A DNA stretch of 16,013 bases, from contig NZ_CALIBF010000180.1 of assembly GCF_938045465.1 (NCBI RefSeq), positions 1-16,013 of the forward strand, given 5' to 3'. The number at the start of each line of letters is the position of its first letter. Position 1 is the stretch's first letter. Under the pieces are notes generated by a model. It searched no databases, was not told where the DNA came from, and saw nothing but the letters and a program-made list of their open reading frames with translations. Shown piece after piece: positions 14,633 to 16,013 of this stretch. The translations under genes and the position numbers were made by a program. The stretch comes from an uncultured Campylobacter sp. Its GTDB lineage: Bacteria; Campylobacterota; Campylobacteria; Campylobacterales; Campylobacteraceae.

Positions 14633-14638
14633 ATTATA
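14633..14638 (-). promoter_or_regulatory. -10 box of the DsbC-like gene
   Basis: TATAAT on the minus strand, 27 bases before the ATG, followed by the Shine-Dalgarno AAGGGGAGGG at 14611-14620. It is back to back with the efp promoter, and the two -35 regions must overlap within about 20 bases. Confidence 0.6.
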
Positions 14639-14659
14639 TCAATTTAAAATAAAATTTGT

Positions 14660-14665
14660 TATAAT
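14660..14665 (+). promoter_or_regulatory. -10 box of efp
   Basis: TATAAT on the plus strand, preceded by TTTGT, with a predicted transcript start near 14672 and the Shine-Dalgarno AAGGAG at 14682-14687. This supports the ATG at 14694 as the efp start and rules out the longer upstream frame beginning at 14592. Confidence 0.65.
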
Positions 14666-14693
14666 CGCGCCCTATCAATTTAAGGAGAAATTT

Positions 14694-15260
14694 ATGGCTT
14701 ATTCAATGGGCGATCTAAAAAAAGGTCTAAAAATCGAGGTGGACGGAATTCCGTTTAAAATCATAGAATACCAACACGTAAAACCGGGAAAAGGGCCTGC
14801 TTTCGTACGCGTTAAAATAAAATCTTTCATCGATGGCAAGGTGCTTGAAAAGACCTTCCACGCGGGCGATAAATGCGAGGCGCCGAATCTTGAGGAAAAA
14901 GAGATGCAGTATCTCTACGACGATGGCGAGGCGTGTCAGTTCATGGATACCGATAGCTACGAACAGATCGCGATTAGCGACGAGGACGTGGGCGAGGCGA
15001 AAAAATGGATGCTTGACGGCATGATGGTGGACATTATGTTTTACAACGGCAAGGCGATCGGCGTCGAGGTTCCGCAGGTGGTGGAGCTTAAGATCGTAGA
15101 AACTGCGCCGAATTTCCGCGGCGATACGCAGGGCAGTAACAAAAAGCCCGCCACGCTTGAAACAGGCGCCGTGGTGCAGATCCCATTTCACGTGCTCGAA
15201 GGCGAGGTCATCCGCGTAGATACCGTCCGCGGCGAGTATATCGAAAAAGCAAACAAATAA
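14694..15260 (+). CDS. efp: Translation elongation factor P
   Basis: A 188-residue protein of the usual EF-P length that binds between the P and E sites of stalled ribosomes and helps peptide bond formation at polyproline stretches. It has the N-terminal KOW-like domain (1-65) and two OB domains. The modification loop is HVKPGKGPAFVRVKI (28-42), with the lysine K33 at the tip, equivalent to K34 of E. coli. The C-terminal signature region GDTQGSNKKPATLETG is typical. In E. coli this lysine is modified by EpmA and EpmB; neither is in the window. ATG at 14694 was chosen over an in-frame upstream extension because it has AAGGAG and a TATAAT at the correct distances and because the family starts here. 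Confidence 0.97.
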   Translation: MAYSMGDLKKGLKIEVDGIPFKIIEYQHVKPGKGPAFVRVKIKSFIDGKVLEKTFHAGDKCEAPNLEEKEMQYLYDDGEACQFMDTDSYEQIAISDEDVGEAKKWMLDGMMVDIMFYNGKAIGVEVPQVVELKIVETAPNFRGDTQGSNKKPATLETGAVVQIPFHVLEGEVIRVDTVRGEYIEKANK

Positions 15261-15268
15261 TCCTCATA

Positions 15269-15296
15269 TTTTTGCGAAATTTTAATTTCGCAAAAA
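15269..15296 (+). terminator. Intrinsic terminator of efp
   Basis: A perfect 13-bp inverted repeat (TTTTTGCGAAATT, two-base loop, AATTTCGCAAAAA) lies 8 bases after the efp stop. A few extra T residues follow (TTCCTCTTTCTTTT). It should be active in either direction. Confidence 0.7.
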
Positions 15297-15493
15297 TTCC
15301 TCTTTCTTTTAAAATTTATAAACTCCGGATGATAAATTTAAACCGCATCGGTTGCGTAAATTTTGATTAAAATGGCTTTTCGAATTTGCCGAAATGTGGG
15401 ATAATTTAGTCTAAATTTTACGCAGCGCTGATTTGGCAAATTCAGGATGGTTTTATGATTAAATTTACGGATATGAAATTTGAGTATAAAAAC

Positions 15494-15527
15494 GCCCGAA
15501 AGCAAATCTTACGACCCGCTTTCGGGC
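15494..15527 (-). terminator. Intrinsic terminator of the SelW-like gene
   Basis: GCCCGAAAGC (15494-15503) and GCTTTCGGGC (15518-15527) are perfect 10-bp arms with a 14-base loop. On the minus strand the stem is followed by GTTTTTAT, a proper U run, which assigns it to the gene ending at 15534, 6 bases away. Confidence 0.8.
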
Positions 15528-15533
15528 TTTGAG

Positions 15534-15767
15534 CTAGGCTGCACCTTTAATTAGATTTAAAATTTCACCTTCACTTGGGAAACGAGGCCTAGCAAAATCT
15601 TTATTGAAGAAAAGCTTTCTGCCGTCAACTTCTACTAGAAAGTCTCCGCTGCCACCAGGGACCAACTCGACAACTGCATCCTTATAGACGCCTGTTATTT
15701 CATCTCTCACACGGAGAGCTTGCGGTCTATAAGATCAAGAATTACAATAAGTAATTACAACCTTCAT
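15534..15767 (-). CDS. SelW/Rdx-family selenoprotein with in-frame TGA read as selenocysteine
   Basis: Reading the minus strand from ATG 15765-15767 gives 77 residues to TAG 15534-15536 with one internal TGA at 15735-15737 (codon 11). The start is MKVVITYCNSUSYRPQA, so TGA falls exactly at the U of a CxxU motif (C8, U11) right after the first beta strand, as in SelW/Rdx thioredoxin-like proteins. The remainder has the family pattern: a helix (RVRDEI), then VELVPGGSGDFLVEVDG, KLFF, and a C-terminal RFPSEGEILNLIKG. Length is normal for SelW. The frame is open and protein-like on both sides of TGA, with ribosome binding site AAGGAA 5 bases before ATG, an extended -10 upstream and a terminator just after. 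The likely role is a small cytosolic selenol redox protein. It is not a pseudogene, provided the genome has selA-selD. Standard ORF prediction misses it or cuts it at TGA. Confidence 0.88.
15704..15718 (-). promoter_or_regulatory. Putative bacterial SECIS hairpin
   Basis: Inside the coding frame, 16 bases after the TGA, the minus strand reads CTCTC-CGTGT-GAGAG: a perfect 5-bp stem and a 5-base loop with G in its second position. The loop begins 21 bases after the TGA. This fits the known bSECIS rules (a short stem-loop just downstream of UGA, with G among the first two loop bases). Confidence 0.65.
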
Positions 15768-15794
15768 CTTTATTCCTTTCTAAAAAAGTGCCAC

Positions 15795-15800
15795 ATTCTA
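15795..15800 (-). promoter_or_regulatory. Extended -10 promoter of the SelW-like gene
   Basis: TAGAAT on the minus strand, preceded by TGC (TGN extended -10), about 28 bases before the ATG. No clear -35. It gives the gene its own promoter, separate from the upstream phosphoesterase-like gene. Confidence 0.55.
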
Positions 15801-15918
15801 GCAGAACTAGCTTAAATTTTAATATAAAAGTTGGGTTCCGCGCGCCTCAGCTTTTAAAATTTACGAGCGAAATTTCGCCGTTCGCAAAGCTCTAAATTTC
15901 ACTACTGCAAGCTTGAAG

Positions 15919-16013
15919 CTAGTCCTCAAATTTTAAAATTTCATCATAACAGAGATAAAAATCGCAGCCCTGCGCATGGAATTTCTTATCGCCGTGGAAG
16001 TGTCCGAAATACC
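15919..16013 (-). CDS. Metallophosphoesterase-like protein (partial, C-terminal 31 residues)
   Basis: Only the end of this minus-strand gene is in the window: 31 codons before TAG 15919-15921. It begins YFGHFHGDKKFHAQGCDFYL and ends ILKFED. The GHFH sequence is the type of metal-binding 'GHxH' motif found near the C-terminus of calcineurin-like phosphoesterases, followed by a family-like closing beta strand. The other metal motifs (DxH, GDxxD, GNH[DE]) lie outside the window, so the call is tentative. The gene is separated from the SelW-like gene by about 150 bases holding the latter's promoter, so they are probably not an operon. Confidence 0.5.
   Translation of the reverse strand, partial: YFGHFHGDKKFHAQGCDFYLCYDEILKFED

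Noticed and set aside
14592..14693. N-terminal extension of EF-P
   Set aside because: It overlaps the promoter and ribosome binding site of efp and the start of the DsbC-like gene; EF-P proteins start at MAYSMGDLKKG.
15455..15532. A 25-codon plus-strand frame (MIKFTDMKFEYKN...)
   Set aside because: It runs through the terminator of the SelW-like gene, is very short, and shows no family features; its upstream AGGATGG is only a fair ribosome binding site.
15735..15737. Nonsense mutation making the SelW-like gene a pseudogene
   Set aside because: The TGA is exactly at the U position of CxxU, the frame is intact on both sides, and a SECIS-like hairpin follows, so recoding is the better explanation.

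Overview
The window looks like a chromosomal segment of an epsilonproteobacterium, most likely a relatively GC-rich (oral-type) Campylobacter. This is an inference from codon use, from the very frequent AAATTT/AAAATTT words in genes and spacers, from extended -10 style promoters with poor -35 boxes, and from the protein families present. No phage, insertion sequence, CRISPR array, tRNA or rRNA was seen.

Layout from left to right. A minus-strand YccF-like membrane protein runs off the left edge. It is followed by about 740 bp without a convincing gene. Next is a minus-strand pair, putP (Na+/proline symporter) and a coiled-coil DUF2130 protein, whose ends overlap by 8 bases. Divergent from putP is a plus-strand polar amino-acid ABC transporter operon: permease, ATPase and periplasmic binding protein. 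A plus-strand run follows: an exported SNase-like protein, thiE, uppP and a phosphoethanolamine transferase, with overlaps or short gaps. This places undecaprenyl-phosphate recycling beside an envelope phosphoethanolamine transferase. About 620 bp of repeat-rich, gene-free DNA comes next. Then a minus-strand cysteine-desulfurase-like PLP enzyme lies divergent from a stand-alone DUF234-type protein, followed by a lipoprotein. The lipoprotein converges on a minus-strand DsbC/DsbG-like thiol-disulfide protein, which is divergent from efp.

The most notable item is at the right end and is missed by ordinary ORF calling. A 77-residue minus-strand gene (15534-15767) reads through an in-frame TGA placed exactly at the U of a CxxU redox motif. 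The rest of the frame is open and looks like the SelW/Rdx family. A short hairpin downstream of the TGA has the spacing and loop expected of a bacterial SECIS element. The gene has its own ribosome binding site, an extended -10 promoter and a strong terminator. It is therefore very probably a real selenoprotein rather than a pseudogene. The C-terminus of a metallophosphoesterase-like protein lies upstream of it at the right edge.

Other points worth a look: two separate proteins with a visible PD-(D/E)XK-like residue pattern (DUF2130 and DUF234); a DUF234 gene with a perfect Shine-Dalgarno but no canonical start behind it; a corrected TTG start for the PLP enzyme; and a degenerate array of about 15-bp units in the 9.9-10.5 kb spacer.
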